Origin: Agapetus fuscipes | Taxonomy: Eukaryota; Arthropoda; Insecta; Trichoptera; Glossosomatidae | Length of the DNA: 64,000 bases | Reading direction: 5' to 3' | Assembly (NCBI GenBank): GCA_951799405.1 | Contig: OX637343.1 | Coordinates: forward strand, 12,812,524-12,876,523 | Part shown: one piece after another, positions 21,901-32,256 of the stretch | How the letters are laid out: each line of letters begins with the position of its first letter | How positions within the stretch are numbered: the stretch's first letter is position 1 | Notes under the pieces: generated by a model | Databases searched by the model: none | Seen by the model: the letters and a program-made list of their open reading frames with translations, nothing else | Told to the model about the DNA's origin: nothing | Translations under genes and position numbers: made by a program

Positions 21901-23345
21901 GTCAGCAGCACTTCTCCGAGCCGAGAGCGGTGCAAGTTTATACGATTCTCGGAGTTGGTTATAATTGATATCCGAGATGGGTATTCCGAGTTTGAAGTTG
22001 ATAAAGCGAAGTAGTTTGTTTTGTACCTTTTCTATACTACGTATATGTACCTGGTAGTGAGGAGACCACAACACGGAGTTATACTCCAGCAATGGCCTCA
22101 CCAAACTTGTAAAAATATAAATAAAGGTGTGCACGTTATAAAATTTTTCACACAGTCGTAAGGAAAATCCTAATGTTCTGAGTGCCCTATCCACAGTTGC
22201 CTTTATGTGTGGTACAAATGTTAATCCCGCGTCCAACAATACTCCCAAATCTTTGATTTGCGCAACCGACATAAGCTGTGTACCATCAATCGAGTAAGGG
22301 TACACCGTGGGATTCTTAATTTTGTGGAAACGCATTACTTGACATTTTTCTATGTTTAAAGTTAAATCATTCTTCACACACCAGTCATAAAGCACGTCAA
22401 TATTTCTTTGTAATATCTCGCAGTCACCAATACAGTTAACCACTCTGTAAATTTTCAAGTCATCAGCAAACATGACAAATCTCACCCCGTCAAACCCGCT
22501 CAGGAGATCATTGACAAATATATTAAACAAAATGGGTCCGAGATGTGAGCCCTGCGGCACACCGCTCTTCGCCAAAAAAGGAGATGAAACAACGCCCGAC
22601 ACACAAACCCTAAGTTCCCTTTCAGCAAGATAGCTCGAAAACCACGCAAGGAGTGCACCATCAATACCAAGAGAAAGAAGCTTTGCCAACAATATTGTAT
22701 GGGAGACGCGGTCAAACGCCTTGGAGTAGTCTGTATATACACAGTTATGTTCATTACAGGCCTTAAATTTAATTTGTAAGTTCACATGCAGCATTTATAA
22801 GTGCGAACCCACTCGTGTCTCCAGGGGGGTATGCATTGAATATGAATTATAAAAGTTATTGTATCTGTGCAACTTAGATTATATTATATTCTAATATTTA
22901 AACAAAAATCAAGCGCCACAACTATATGTTAGCGTGAAATGACATTTGCCAGTTTGTGGGCGTGCATTCAATTTGAATCATCAAATAACTTTTTTTGCAA
23001 CTTAAGATTATAAATTAAGATTACCGTTGTTTAAGGATTTTTCAAACTCAAATTCCTTGACTTAAGGGTTAGTATGAGGCTTACCACCCATATCGCATAA
23101 ATGGGTTCACTTAACAAATGTGTCCCCTGTTTCTGAAAAGGTCAGCAAAAGTTGCAGGGCTTATGGTCATGAGAGGCTGAAATTTTTATTTGTAAATACA
23201 CATGCAGCATTTGTAAGCGCAAACTCACTCGTGTCTCCGTGCAGGAGTGCATTGAATATGAATTATAAATGTTAATGCGTCTATGCAACTTAGATTGTAT
23301 ATTGTAATAATACTTTAAAAAAATTAAATGCCGCAATAAGTATGG
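18946..23345 (+). repeat. Degenerate tandem array of ~412-bp RTE-3'UTR-like units
   Basis: About six units run head to tail. Each has TTGACTTATAGGT, GTATGAG, CCCATATCGCA, TGGTTCACTT, CCCCTGTTTxTGAAAAGG, GGCAAAAGTTGCAGGGC and a TGCAACTTAGATTATA tail, and then a spacer of about 145 bases containing CAAGCGCCACAAC and TTTGCCAGTTTGTGGGCGTG. The repeat spacing from 20164 to 20577 to 20989 is about 412 bases. A more canonical RTE 3' UTR copy (19905-20155) is embedded, and a LINE (21095-22744) interrupts the fifth unit. Units 3-5 are the most alike, so they amplified most recently. Confidence 0.7.
21095..22744 (-). mobile_element. Jockey/CR1-type LINE, 5'-truncated, inserted in the tandem array
   Basis: The minus frame starts inside the reverse transcriptase: YTDYSKAFDRVSHTILL, GVPQGSHLGPILFNIFVNDL, FVMFADDLKIYRV, WCVKNDLTLNIEKCQVMRF, SLVRPLLEYNSVLWSP. 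It is open for about 350 element codons, with no stop in the palm and thumb. The array unit is broken at GGGCTTAT / TTATGTTC and resumes exactly at the same word, giving a short TTAT direct repeat on both sides. The 3' end is a TTATTTATTT microsatellite with AACGGC inside it, as in the copy at 6256. Endonuclease and ORF1 are missing. Confidence 0.88.
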
Positions 23346-24335
23346 TTTCATATAAAAAGTTGACCTAATCGATCGTCATTATTTCTAAAAAATACATGTT
23401 ATAACTGGTTGAAGTATAATTTTGAAATGAATAAAAAATATAGGTAGGTAGGTACTCAACGGAATTCAACCGAAAAAGAATCGACTTGGCAATGGCAACG
23501 ATGGCAACTTTGAAGCCTACGTTGAAGTGCTGGCAATTTATTTGAAATTCGAATGTCAAAATGAGTTTTGTTTCTCGCGTAGGTTTTACATAAAAAGGTG
23601 TTGTGATTGATCATCTTTATTTATTTAAAAAACAACAATTTAAAATCTACTAATGATGAGGAAGCACATCCCAAGTCCTGAACAATATTTGTTGTGAATA
23701 TGACGTGCATCTGTTCAGGAGTTCTTCAGTTTGAATGCCATTAACGCACAATTATTTTGTATGGGGAGGCCGTTGAATTTTATATTATAGGGGATTGTAT
23801 ATCTATATATTATATAGATATACAATTTACATGTTGCGAATTTTTCCAATTTTTTTCAACGAATATTTTTAATCAGGGTTTTATCAAATGCACAAAACTA
23901 AAAATAAAAGCATAAAAATTGCATTTTGTGCAGGAAATGTGTGGACACCGAGATCAAGTAAACGCACATATATAATATTTAGACAAAAAAGTATTTAAAA
24001 CTTTTTTTCTATCTATAATAAATAACTTGTGAGATTCGTTTAAATTTAATTGAATTTAAAAATTCAAAAAAAGACTGAAAAATCAAAATTTCATAGGAGA
24101 GGTTCATATCGGTACATTTTTTTAATAACAATTTTTTTTATTTACCTTTTTCATTGTTATTAATTATAAATACAATATTTGACCATCGAACGACCTCATA
24201 CTACGAATTCAATGCCATTATTCATGTATATTTTACATGATATTTACTGTCAGATTATATAAAACAATTGCTATATCGAAAATACAAAGATATAAATGTG
24301 ATGAACTAAATTTTTTGGCAACTTATAATAAATTG
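23346..24335. other. AT-rich stretch with a 33-bp perfect palindrome
   Basis: No coding frame is convincing. At 23794-23826 an AT-rich inverted repeat has 16-bp arms and a single central base, able to form a cruciform or hairpin. Confidence 0.4.
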
Positions 24336-24338
24336 GAA

Positions 24339-24505
24339 TTAATACCTTGGATTATTCTCGTTGGCGTCGGGATCAACAATTTCTTCTATTTTTCGTTTGC
24401 CGGATAAGTTTGTCAATTGTTTATAACACTTTTGATGGTATCCTTTTTCCTCAAGATTTTTGGGTAATTGAATTGAAGCAACATCCATAGATCTTCTGGA
24501 GGTGT
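24339..24505 (-). pseudogene. Exon fragment with RSMDVASI / KGYHQKCYKQL motif
   Basis: The reading frame after the LINE break reads SRRSMDVASIQLPKNLEEK, GYHQKCYKQLTNLSGKRK and IEEIVDPDANENNPR. It ends at a good CCAAG|GTATTA donor. YHxKCYxQ is reminiscent of the YHRVCKTQYL block near the N-terminus of the XPG-like gene, so this may be an exon of a second member of that type. The upstream edge abuts the truncated LINE ORF2 in the same frame, a chance chimeric frame. Identity is tentative. Confidence 0.4.
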
Positions 24506-25337
24506 TAGACTGTTGCCAGGTTTCTGTTAAACAAATTATGTCATAGTCGTTCTTTAAGATTTCTAAATATATTTCATTACTCTTAGTTCTTAACCCTCTG
24601 ACATTTTGATAAAAGATTGACATAATGAAAAAATAATATGGAACAGATTTAACCTTGATTTCAGAAGACTGTCCAAGACAGTGCATTACAATTTGTCCAA
24701 TGAGCCGTAATCCATAATTTCTATTATTGGAGATGCGTCGTTTTTCCTTGTTAATATTCTTCCGTTTTGTATCCACACATATCTTATTTGTTTTTCCTTA
24801 GCTAACAGCCTGGTCCTTGCATGTAGTTGTTTGAAGTACGGGGATAGGTGTTCACCAATGTAGAAGGAATCATTTGAATTAAAGCCAATCATTTTCAATT
24901 TAATTTTTTCTGTCTTGTTGCTCTTGTTAAATAGTTTAACTGATTGAAGGAAGTTGTCACGGTAACGGCCATTTGGTAGTTCGACAATAATGTTTCTTGG
25001 ACGATTTGTAGAGTTAGGTTGATGCTGGACTCTATGGCATGCTATGATATCATCCTTTTTGATAGGAAAACCTATTACATCGCCAGTTATTTTTACAACT
25101 TCTAGTAAGTTTTCCCCCTTTCTTTCAGGTACCTGTTGGATTTCTATGTTCGCTCTTCTCTGCCTCTGTTCCATTAAGTTAATTCGGTGTTCCAAAGTCT
25201 TGTTTTTATCGATCAGATTTAGATTGTCAGCCCTGATTTTTTCCATTTGGCCTTCATTCCTTTTCAATACTTTATTCATTCTGTCGTATTCATCGGATAG
25301 ATATTGGATTGAGTTTTTGATTTCCTCAAATTGTGTA
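24506..25337 (-). mobile_element. LINE ORF1 C-terminal half and start of ORF2 endonuclease
   Basis: From 25337 the frame reads QFEEIKNSIQYLSDEYDRM, a coiled-coil stretch, RANIEIQQVPER, CHRVQHQPNSTNRPRNIIVEL and a basic C-terminus ending near 24686. This is the FP-type ORF1 of insect Jockey/CR1 LINEs. A second frame starts with MSIFYQNVRGLRTKSNEIYL and DYDIICLTETW, the first blocks of an apurinic-like endonuclease, and breaks off at about 24506. The first half of ORF1 is at 28988-29300. Removal of the intervening RTE restores KEKVTQFEEIKN in frame. Confidence 0.8.
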
Positions 25338-25591
25338 ATGATTAAAAAATTGGTGTAATGACTATGTGGTTTGTAGTGGATTGCTCACTTCAGGAAGATT
25401 CCGTTGTGCTTATTGTGCTCCGCCCTGTCTAAGATGTCAAAGGCAGGAGGAACGGTGATGGTCGTAGTAGGCCAAAAAGGCGAAAATAAATGGAGAGACA
25501 TAACTTAATTTCAATTTTAACTTCTAAGACCTTTACATTTTAAGTAGGTTAAGTAGCTTGTAAATATATTATGTGAGTAATTTTAAGCCCT

Positions 25592-28500
25592 ATGCCTGCC
25601 AACATAAATTTAAATTCTGAATTTCCCCCAACCCTTTGTGAAAAGACCGCCAATAACTTTCACAGAGAAAAAGAGTGGATGTTTGGAACATGGAATGTGA
25701 GGAGAATGAATGATTGTAAGGAAAAGGAAATTCTGAAAGTAATGAATGAAAAGAGAATAAAAGTTATGTGTGTGACGGAAACAAAAGTGAAAGGGAATGG
25801 GGAAAAAGTGTTAATGAATGGGGAACTGTATATCTGGTCAGGTGTGGAAGATGGAAATGAACGGCAGGGGGTGGGTGTGATTGTAAGTGAAAAAGTGAAA
25901 GGGTGCATAACGAGCTACCAAAGAATTTCTCCCAGGATTCTGGTTGTTAAATTAAAAATAAAAAATATGAGAGTTTTTTTGGTGACTTGTTATGCCCCAG
26001 TAGACTCAGAGTGCATGGATGTGAAAATGAGCTTCTGGAAGGAATTGAATGAAACTATGCGCGAAAGTAAGAGTAATGAACATGTTATAATTTTGGGTGA
26101 TATGAATGGATGGGTGGGTATGCAAAGAGATGAATGTCAAAAAATTATCGGCCCCAGTGGACGAGGATCAGTCAATGATAATGGGCGACGTCTTATTGCG
26201 TTGTGTACAGAACACAGCCTCTTTGCTGCAAACACATGGTTCCAGCATAAGGATGTGCATCTGTACACAAGGCAGATTGTAGGAAGTCGCACAATCATTG
26301 ACTACATTTGCGTGGATGAAAGATTGAGAGGAGCCGTAAGAGATAGTCGAGTCTTCCGTGGCCCTGATATAGGCAGTGACCACTATCTCTTATGTGCTCA
26401 AATAATGCTTGGTGAAGTAAAAAAGAAGAAGCGTAAGAGGAAAGTAAGAACGCCTAGAATAAAAATTGAAGAATTAAATGATGATAATGTGAAAGAGAGG
26501 TACGTATCAGAGCTCCAAAAAATTTTAAGCGTGAATGAACTAGAGAAGAATGTGAAAGAAGAAAATATTGAGAAATTGTGGGAGTACATGAAAGGGGGAA
26601 TAATTGCATGTGCTAGGAAAGTGTGTGGAGAAACAAAAGTAGGAAGACTGAAAGGGGATGCATGGTGGAATGATAAAGTGAAAGAAGCCGTGAAAGAGAA
26701 GAAAAAATGCTATGAAAAATGGTTGAATGACAGGAATGATAGAAAACTAGAGAACGAATATAAGGTAGCAAAACGAATGGCAAAAAGTGTAATTTATGAA
26801 AGTAAGTTGAATGAAGAAAGTAAGAGGGATGAAAGAATCAATAAAAATTTCACTGAGAGCAAAAAAGAATTCTGGAGGTGGATCAACACTAACAGGAATA
26901 AAAAGTCTATGTTGATCACCCCAGGAGTCAAAAATGCTGCCGGTGAGATGTTGTGGGAGAATGAAGATGTATGCAAGAGATGGAAGGATTATTTTGAAGA
27001 AATCTCTGGTCAGGGTGAAAGAAGAAGCTATGCTAAAATGAAAGACGAGAATAAACTAAGAATTATGAAAGAAGAATTGAATGTCTGTATTAGAAGTCTG
27101 AAAAACGGGAAATCAGCTGGGATCGATGGCATAAATGGTGAAATGATGAAAGTAGGAGGGGAATGCGTGTTAGAATGGATGTTTGCATTGTGTAAACTTT
27201 GTGTGAAAGCTGGAGTGGTACCGATGGACTGGAGGAAGGCAGTCATTGTCCCTATTTACAAAGGTAAGGGGGACAGAAAAGACTGTCAGAACTTCAGACC
27301 AATCAGTCTACTCAGTATACCAGGGAAAGTTTTTTGTAAGGTGATAATTAAGAATGTGATTCTGACTACTGGTGGAAGGATTTCCGATATACAGTCCGGT
27401 TTTATGACCGGTAGAGGCTGTGTTGATCAGATTTTCACTCTACGACAACTTGTTGAAAAACAGCTGTCGGTGAGGGGAAGACTGTTCACGGCCTTTGTAG
27501 ATCTAGAGAAGGCTTTCGACTCAGTGGACAGAGGTATGTTGTGGGATGTTCTGAAAGAATATGGAGTGAATGGGGCTCTCCTAAATGCGGTGCATGCAAA
27601 CTATGAAAATAGTATGGCATGTGTTCGTATTGATGGCGAGTACAGTGAATGGTTTGAAGTTTTTAAGGGTGTAAGGCAAGGATGTGTGATGAGTCCATGG
27701 CTATTTAACATAGTCATGGACAAGTGTGTCCGAGATGCTAGGCTTGATGATTGTGGATTAATGATAGGAGAGAGCAAAGTGAGTGTTCTACTGTATGCAG
27801 ACGATGCGGTCCTTGTCTCTGACTCAGCAGTGGAACTACAAACAATGCTCTCTAGACTGAACGAAGCTTTGAAAGATAATCATCTGAAATTGAATGCCAG
27901 TAAGACGAAAGTTCTGATTTTTGAAAGAGATGATGAAAATATGAACTATGAGTTTAAAATAAATGGAATGAATGTCGGAATTGTCGAGGAATTTGTATAT
28001 CTGGGAAGTAAGTTTGAAAAAGATGGAAGAATGACAGGTGAATTTGAAAGAAGAATAATGAAGGGAAGGTGTGTACTGGGTGCCACCGCTGGTATAGCCA
28101 AAAACCAAAACTTATCGAAAAATGTTCGATTGGCGGTACACGGTGGTATACTAGTGCCCACTTTGATGTACGGAAGTGAAGCTTGGACGATGAATGAGAG
28201 TGAAATTAGTAAAGTCCATACGGTCGAAATGGACTTTCTAAGAAGTATGATTGGAAAAAAACGGAAAGATAGGGTGAGGAATGAGTCAGTGAGAGAAGAA
28301 TGTGGTGCAAGGGAAAGTATAAAAGTAAAAATCAAAAGGGGTTTGTTAAAATGGTTTGGACATATGGAAAGAATGAATGACGAAAGACTGACGAAGAGAG
28401 TGTACGCTGCAACTATGAATGGAAGCCGTGGTAGGGGAAGACCGAGGAAAGTATGGATGGATCAAATTTCCGAAATAGCGAATGAATGGGATATTCAGAG

Positions 28501-28609
28501 TCATAACAAAAGGAGAGCGTGCATGAAAAAGATTATGACTCTGAATGAAATGAAAGAAGTATGTAAGGACCGAAAGGAATGGCGGTTGATTTGCAACAAT
28601 GGCGGCTAG
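25592..28609 (+). CDS. RTE ORF: endonuclease and reverse transcriptase, 1005 codons, intact
   Basis: The endonuclease lies roughly at residues 30-270: FGTWNVRRMN, VTETKVKG, ILGDMNGWVG and GSDHYLLCAQ give the Asn, Glu, Asp and SDH catalytic residues of the APE-like fold. The reverse transcriptase follows: GKSAGIDGINGEM, FRPISLLSIPGKVF, TAFVDLEKAFDSVDR (about residue 633), [14 protein letters not shown] and [12 protein letters not shown] (about 734). The C-terminus has [23 protein letters not shown] and [10 protein letters not shown], the hallmark of RTE elements often mis-annotated as craniofacial development protein 2. There are no stops or frame breaks, so it may be recent or active. The first Met is tentative; the endonuclease starts at about residue 28. 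Confidence 0.93.
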   Translation: MPANINLNSEFPPTLCEKTANNFHREKEWMFGTWNVRRMNDCKEKEILKVMNEKRIKVMCVTETKVKGNGEKVLMNGELYIWSGVEDGNERQGVGVIVSEKVKGCITSYQRISPRILVVKLKIKNMRVFLVTCYAPVDSECMDVKMSFWKELNETMRESKSNEHVIILGDMNGWVGMQRDECQKIIGPSGRGSVNDNGRRLIALCTEHSLFAANTWFQHKDVHLYTRQIVGSRTIIDYICVDERLRGAVRDSRVFRGPDIGSDHYLLCAQIMLGEVKKKKRKRKVRTPRIKIEELNDDNVKERYVSELQKILSVNELEKNVKEENIEKLWEYMKGGIIACARKVCGETKVGRLKGDAWWNDKVKEAVKEKKKCYEKWLNDRNDRKLENEYKVAKRMAKSVIYESKLNEESKRDERINKNFTESKKEFWRWINTNRNKKSMLITPGVKNAAGEMLWENEDVCKRWKDYFEEISGQGERRSYAKMKDENKLRIMKEELNVCIRSLKNGKSAGIDGINGEMMKVGGECVLEWMFALCKLCVKAGVVPMDWRKAVIVPIYKGKGDRKDCQNFRPISLLSIPGKVFCKVIIKNVILTTGGRISDIQSGFMTGRGCVDQIFTLRQLVEKQLSVRGRLFTAFVDLEKAFDSVDRGMLWDVLKEYGVNGALLNAVHANYENSMACVRIDGEYSEWFEVFKGVRQGCVMSPWLFNIVMDKCVRDARLDDCGLMIGESKVSVLLYADDAVLVSDSAVELQTMLSRLNEALKDNHLKLNASKTKVLIFERDDENMNYEFKINGMNVGIVEEFVYLGSKFEKDGRMTGEFERRIMKGRCVLGATAGIAKNQNLSKNVRLAVHGGILVPTLMYGSEAWTMNESEISKVHTVEMDFLRSMIGKKRKDRVRNESVREECGARESIKVKIKRGLLKWFGHMERMNDERLTKRVYAATMNGSRGRGRPRKVWMDQISEIANEWDIQSHNKRRACMKKIMTLNEMKEVCKDRKEWRLICNNGG

Positions 28610-28714
28610 GGCATTAATTCTAAGTGTAATATTAAGTTTAATTTTAATTTAACTTTATTTTAATTTTAATTTGTAATGTGTCTCATTATGAATTTCTGTA
28701 TATCATTTATAATT

Positions 28715-28987
28715 TTATGTGCTCCTTGACTGATAGGTTGGTACGAGGCTGACCACCCGTGCTGTAAAAATCGGTTCACTTTTGCCAATGCCACCCCGGT
28801 TCAGGGAACGGCGGCAGGAGTTGCAAGGTTTATGTCCATGTGAGGTTTTCTTTATTTGTATGCACGCATGCAGAATGTGTAGGCGCGAACCTACATGTGC
28901 CTGTCTGTGGGCATGCATTTCATATGAGCCTTAAATGCTTACATATCCTTGCAGCTTAGATTATAGATTATAGATTATAGATAGATA
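28715..28987 (+). repeat. RTE 3' UTR, master copy of the dispersed short repeat
   Basis: CTTGACTGATAGGTTGGTA, GAGGCTGACCACCCGTGCTG, GGTTCACTTTTGCCAATG, a GCGGCAGGAGTTGCAAGG block, CGCATGCAGAATGTGTAGGC and CTTGCAGCTTAGATTATAG occur in this order. The tail consists of AGATTAT units. Other copies in the window keep the same order of blocks with lower identity. Confidence 0.75.
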
Positions 28988-29300
28988 GTGTGACTTTTTC
29001 TTTGATTGCCGTTAAATCCTTTGCTAGATCCATTTGAATAAACTGGGTGATTGGATCTAGTTTTTCCATAAGATATTTTTCTAATTTTGGCCACAAGTCG
29101 TCGTTTGCAGACGAATTTAGTTTGCAATCAGGGCATCTCCATTTGTTTTTGTTCATTTTCAGCCTACTTTTAAAAGCTTTCTCGCCCATACCCACACATA
29201 AGAAATGATATCCAACTAAACACCTGGCGCAGGTGATTGAGTCCTCATCACACAGTGTGTCTTGGCATTTGATACAGTTCATTATGATATTTACCGAATA
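28988..29300 (-). mobile_element. LINE ORF1 N-terminal half with PHD-type zinc finger
   Basis: MNCIKCQDTLCDEDSITCAR, CLVGYHFLCVGM and KWRCPDCKLN give a C4HC3 pattern of a PHD finger. A helix-rich segment follows (DPITQFIQMDLAKDL, TAIKEKVT). PHD plus coiled coil plus FP domain is the ORF1 layout of some insect Jockey/CR1 LINEs. The frame is cut by the RTE insertion and resumes at 25337. Confidence 0.8.
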
Positions 29301-29323
29301 GACGGATTTGACTGCAACACTAA

Positions 29324-30293
29324 TGCCCGCTTTCCACTGCGAGCGGTGCGGACTCCGTACGGACTCCGCTCGACTAGCAACAGTAAATTTCATAGAAGTG
29401 CTTCCACCGACAGCGAGTCAGCGGAGCGGACTGAGCGAGTACAAAGAGTTACAAAAGTGGTCGCAGAGTTGAGCGAGTTTCCAGCGGACTCCGTACGGAC
29501 TCCGCTCGACTAGCAACAGTAAATTTCATAGAAGTGCTTCCACCGACAGCGGAGTGAGCGGAGCGAACTGAGCGAGTAAAAATGGGTCCGCTGTGTCATG
29601 GTCTCGGCCGCTAGTTTTCAACTGACTCAGCTCCCCCGTGCCCCCCGCGCCAACCCGCGCAGTTGCGTGACAGCGATAAAACACATCATACATGATTTAC
29701 AAAAACACATCATACATTATTTTATGAATTTGAAAATATTAAAATGTATGTTTTATTTCAAACATCTACTTATTATGTTTAAAGCCAAATAATACAGTAC
29801 TTTTTATGTTTTGAAACAAAAAAAAACTCTTTTATTAATAATTAAAACGTTTGATCTGGGCGTAGGCTGCAACGAGCTGTCACACACTGCACTTCATACA
29901 TTATATTTGAAAATATTAAAATGTATGTTTTATTTCAAACATCTACTTTTTATGTATTAAAGCAAAATAATACATTACTTTTTATTTTTCGAAACAAAAA
30001 AAAACTTTTTTATTAATAATTAAAACGTTTGATCTGGGCTTAGGCTGCAACGAGCTGTCACACACTAGTTGGCTCCGCTAAGCCAGCTGTAGATGGAAGG
30101 CAAACAACTCTTTCATCTGACTCATCTCATTTCTCGCCTAGCTCACTCCGTCGAGCTCGTTGGCTGTGGAAGGCAAATACCATTATTTTTTAAAACTCTT
30201 TCGCAATGGAAGGCCAAAACTATTTCACTACGCTCCGCTCAGCTATTTCCCGCTCCCGCTCAGCTATTTCCCGCTCGCAGTGGAAAGCGGGCA
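29324..30293. mobile_element. Harbinger-type MITE with perfect TIRs and TAA target duplication
   Basis: The left end TGCCCGCTTTCCACTGCGAG and its exact inverse at 30271-30293 form 23-bp terminal inverted repeats. TAA flanks both ends (29321-29323 and 30294-30296), as expected of PIF/Harbinger insertion. The interior contains two tandem duplications: a GC-rich one of about 135 bases (29340 on and 29487 on, with ACTCCGTACGGACTCCGC) and an AT-rich one about 179 bases apart (29729 on and 29908 on). No transposase is encoded, so it is non-autonomous. It sits in the 5' UTR of the minus-strand LINE. Confidence 0.85.
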
Positions 30294-30437
30294 TAAGACT
30301 TGCTATGAGCGTGTGTCAACCCTGTTTTTGCTTGCTTTGTTTATACCTCGTCAGCGATTGTGAATTATTATGATTGGGTAATGTCTGCCCAATAAAAGGC
30401 GTATTGTTTATTTTTTGCTAATATCGTCCTTATTGAC

Positions 30438-30940
30438 ATAAGGATTCCTGAGACATTTTCCTCATACACTTTTAGGGACACCGGAATCGCTGTTGTAAGA
30501 AGTTTCTCCTCTTACTAAAATGTTGCTTGTCGTTTTTGATTGTTTTATAATGACCCTCTTCACTAAACTTATTTTGAAATGAAGTTGATCCGGTGATTTA
30601 ATTATATTTCTCACTGCGGTACGCCAATCGTAAACTGGAACATCACTACCTAAATTGCGAATCGTGGCATGTTCTTCTATAATATTTTTGTATTCCTCTG
30701 GATTTATGATGCTCTCACGAGCACATTTCTTTTCAATAAAAGCAAACACTCCGTCAGGGGGCATATAAGAATGACCTGTGACCGGAAAAATGACTTCTAC
30801 TTTTTTAACTTGTTTTGGAGCAGTAGTTAACCATTTTATTAACATGCCAATTAAAATAGTGTTTTTGTTTTGGCCAGCGCATCCATCGGCCATAAGGCGA
30901 ATACACTTTGCATTGTCAATTATTGGTAATGAGGATAAGG
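30438..30940 (-). pseudogene. Fourth GQNKN-family fragment (core and C-terminus)
   Basis: The frame reads MADGCAGQNKNTILI, WLTTAPKQVKKVEVIFPV, TGHSYMPPDGVFAFIEKK, EHATIRNLGSDVPVYDW and LVRGETSYNSDSGVPKSV, then a stop. A related C-terminus seems to continue out of frame (NVSGILMSIRT). It is closest to the third locus (GHSYLPPD, PVFNW). Upstream exons are absent from the window. Its intact GHSYMPPDGVFA stretch shows what the third locus looked like before its RTE insertion. Confidence 0.65.
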
Positions 30941-31119
30941 TATTTTATTTTTAATTACTGCACATGTAGCTTTTTGTATTGTGTCCGCAGGTAGGCTTTA
31001 TAGGTAAACCTGGAACAGAATATCTGAAAAAAGTAAACGGGCTTATATAAATTATAAAACTTATAAAAGCTATTTCAATTTGTAAAACCTCATTTTTGCG
31101 TTTTTCTAGTAACCAAAAA

Positions 31120-31232
31120 ACGGCTGTCGCATTCTACCTATTCTTCTCGCATTGTTCTTGCGTTTTATTACAAAATCTCGATTTTCCCAATTTTCGAGTT
31201 ATTTCTCATTATTATTAAGCGTGCGATGTCTT
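31120..31232 (-). mobile_element. Partial copy of the ATATATCGCACG-end MITE
   Basis: GGCTGTCGCATTCTAC, CGCATTGTTCTTGCGTTT, CTCGATTTTCCCAATTTTCG and TTATTATTAAGCGTGCGAT match, in reverse orientation, the left half of the MITE at 59312-59570. The other half is not recognised here. Confidence 0.6.
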
Positions 31233-32250
31233 CCATAATATTGTCTTCCATCATATTGTCTTTCATCAGGTCTTCCATAGTAATATTCTAAAAGAAATGT
31301 ACAATATTTTCACGGTTCACTGTCAAAACTACATGCGATGGAATTTCGTAAAGTAATTCTTTTTTGCTAAAAAACACAAAATAAGTGAAAAAAATATTGC
31401 AAACTTTATTTCAATAACATACCTCAGTAAATTGAAATGTTATTAACACGTTAGATCGTAATTATTTTCCACTTTCTTCGTCTGTCAAACACTCTCACTT
31501 TTCAAAAAGCAAGCGACAAGAGTTGACGGATGAATACGGTGTTGCCATGGAGACAGCCTTCCAAACAACCGAAATGTGCGCCCGTCCTCTTGTCAGACAG
31601 CATTTTGTATAAAAGCGCAAACGTTTGTCTCGCAAGCAATACAATTTTATGTTTCGGTAAAGTATGGTAAAGCTTACATGAGTTTACGTGAACACATACT
31701 CGCAAAAAAAGTTTTGAAACTTTTTTTTAAAGATTTTCTCGAATACTCATAACTCATAGAATACATACGAAAACCCGTACTAGGCATACTGATAAAGCAA
31801 GGAAACTTAATAGTTGAACAGCATCTAAAAAGAAGGTGAAATTGAAGGAAAAACTGTAAGTAAACAACACGCTTTGTCTTGATTGTTTTGTAAAGATGCA
31901 TGATTGCAACAGGGACGCCACGAACTGCCCGCCATACCAAATTAATGTTTTAAAAACTCAGTTATTACACCAATCTGTTTACTATCTACGAAAGCACCCG
32001 TTAGTAGACTTTTTTTTGTAAAAAATGTTTGTGTGAAAGAAATGAATTAAAACAGTCTGTACATACCTGCTTTTATTTAAATTTTCTCAGCGATTTTTAC
32101 CTGGTAAAATTAAATTTTCAAGAAGTACCGTAGATCGGGGCTACGAGAAGCGACTTAACAGGATTGAAACAGTGTTTTGCAATATTTTCAGGGATGTCAT
32201 TTAACAGTGTAAATAAATCCAGTTAATTTTTGGATAGTTTGAAATATTTA
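31233..32250. other. No recognised gene
   Basis: No domain, SINE head or LINE motif was recognised. Short open frames are all below 90 codons. Confidence 0.4.
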
Positions 32251-32256
32251 AATTTT

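Larger units (their letters stand above)
25338..28987 (+). mobile_element. Near full-length RTE-clade non-LTR retrotransposon
   Basis: The element comprises about 250 bases of 5' leader, a single intact ORF (25592-28609), a roughly 380-base 3' UTR and a tail of AGATTAT repeats ending at about 28987. It is inserted in opposite orientation into ORF1 of a minus-strand LINE; a TGTG overlap at both junctions is the likely target duplication. Its 3' UTR is the source of the many short copies elsewhere in the window. Confidence 0.88.
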
